This document shows positions 32,799 through 32,868 of a stretch of DNA of 32,868 nt, piece by piece. Source of the stretch: Deltaproteobacteria bacterium (lineage in GTDB: Bacteria; Desulfobacterota; Desulfobaccia; Desulfobaccales; 0-14-0-80-60-11); assembly GCA_021813445.1 (NCBI GenBank), contig JAKAKP010000097.1, positions 1-32,868 of the forward strand, read 5' to 3'. The notes below the pieces were generated by a model, which saw only the letters and a program-made list of their open reading frames with translations, searched no databases and was not told the origin of the DNA. Both the position numbers and the translations under genes were made by a program. Position 1 is the first letter of the stretch; every line of letters begins with the position of its first letter.

Positions 32799-32868
32799 TT
32801 TATCTCTCTCCCCATATGGGGTTGGGAGAGGGGGTTTGGGGGAGAGGGCAGGGGCCCACGGCCCCTGG
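32799..32868. repeat. Low-complexity purine/pyrimidine repeat with a 12-base palindrome
   Basis: CCCCATATGGGG (32810-32821) is a perfect palindrome flanked by CTCTC and GGGAGAG blocks, followed by GGGGGAGAGGG and GGGGCCCACGGCCCC, another hairpin. This looks like a dispersed intergenic repeat. The window ends inside it. Confidence 0.5.

Noticed and set aside
1-32868. tRNA or rRNA genes
   Set aside because: No cloverleaf arms with a T-loop or conserved rRNA segments were recognised in the intergenic regions.

Overview
The window looks like a GC-rich chromosome segment from an anaerobic desulfobacterium (Desulfobacterota, possibly a Desulfobacca or Syntrophobacter relative). Three things suggest this: Wood-Ljungdahl genes (formate-THF ligase, MetV/MetF, CO dehydrogenase) beside an electron-bifurcating NfnAB pair, a GldF/GldG/DUF4340 ABC cluster, and a flagellar-type glycosyltransferase cluster. 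The taxonomic placement is inferred from gene content and was not tested by search.

Layout. 1-414: non-coding, with two hairpins and a possible promoter. 415-5338 (+): ileS-lspA-lgt-cdsA, covering isoleucyl-tRNA charging, lipoprotein maturation and CDP-diacylglycerol synthesis. 5339-5722: REP palindromes and a terminator. 5723-7192 (-): a lone TolC-type outer-membrane protein. 7531-8451 (+): a sugar-nucleotide epimerase. 8532-8801 (-): a broken PIN toxin. 8892-14171 (+): ABC ATPase, permease, GldG-like protein, DUF4340 protein and surE, packed with overlaps or tiny gaps. 14200-14947 (-): a decayed membrane-protein fragment and a PilZ protein. 15113-17129 (-): trxA-trxB-bamD. 17130-17654: REP elements and the fhs terminator. 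17655-19439 (-): fhs, divergent from metV-metF (19901-21507, +). 21692-22305: a Phd/VapC-type toxin-antitoxin pair. 22471-23113: a REP-associated tyrosine transposase (RAYT) between two inverted REP pairs. 23164-25299: cooS and a small membrane protein. 25684-28002: nfnA-nfnB. 28104-32798 (-): FliT-like protein, two unknown proteins, a GT9 glycosyltransferase and a CgeB-type glycosyltransferase.

How the genes work together. Fhs, MetV/MetF and CooS carry out one-carbon steps of the Wood-Ljungdahl pathway, in either direction. NfnAB can equilibrate the resulting reduced ferredoxin and NADH with NADPH. A toxin-antitoxin pair and a RAYT/REP block lie between metF and cooS, and may have split an older, tighter C1 cluster.

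The most striking non-genic feature is a family of about 17 short hairpins at 11 intergenic loci. Nearly all carry a GTAG (or CTAC) foot, many form inverted pairs, and they surround the single RAYT gene. In two places the GTAG foot supplies the TAG stop codon of the preceding gene. A second point of interest is a CRP/FNR-family palindrome placed about 41.5 bp before the predicted nfnAB transcription start.
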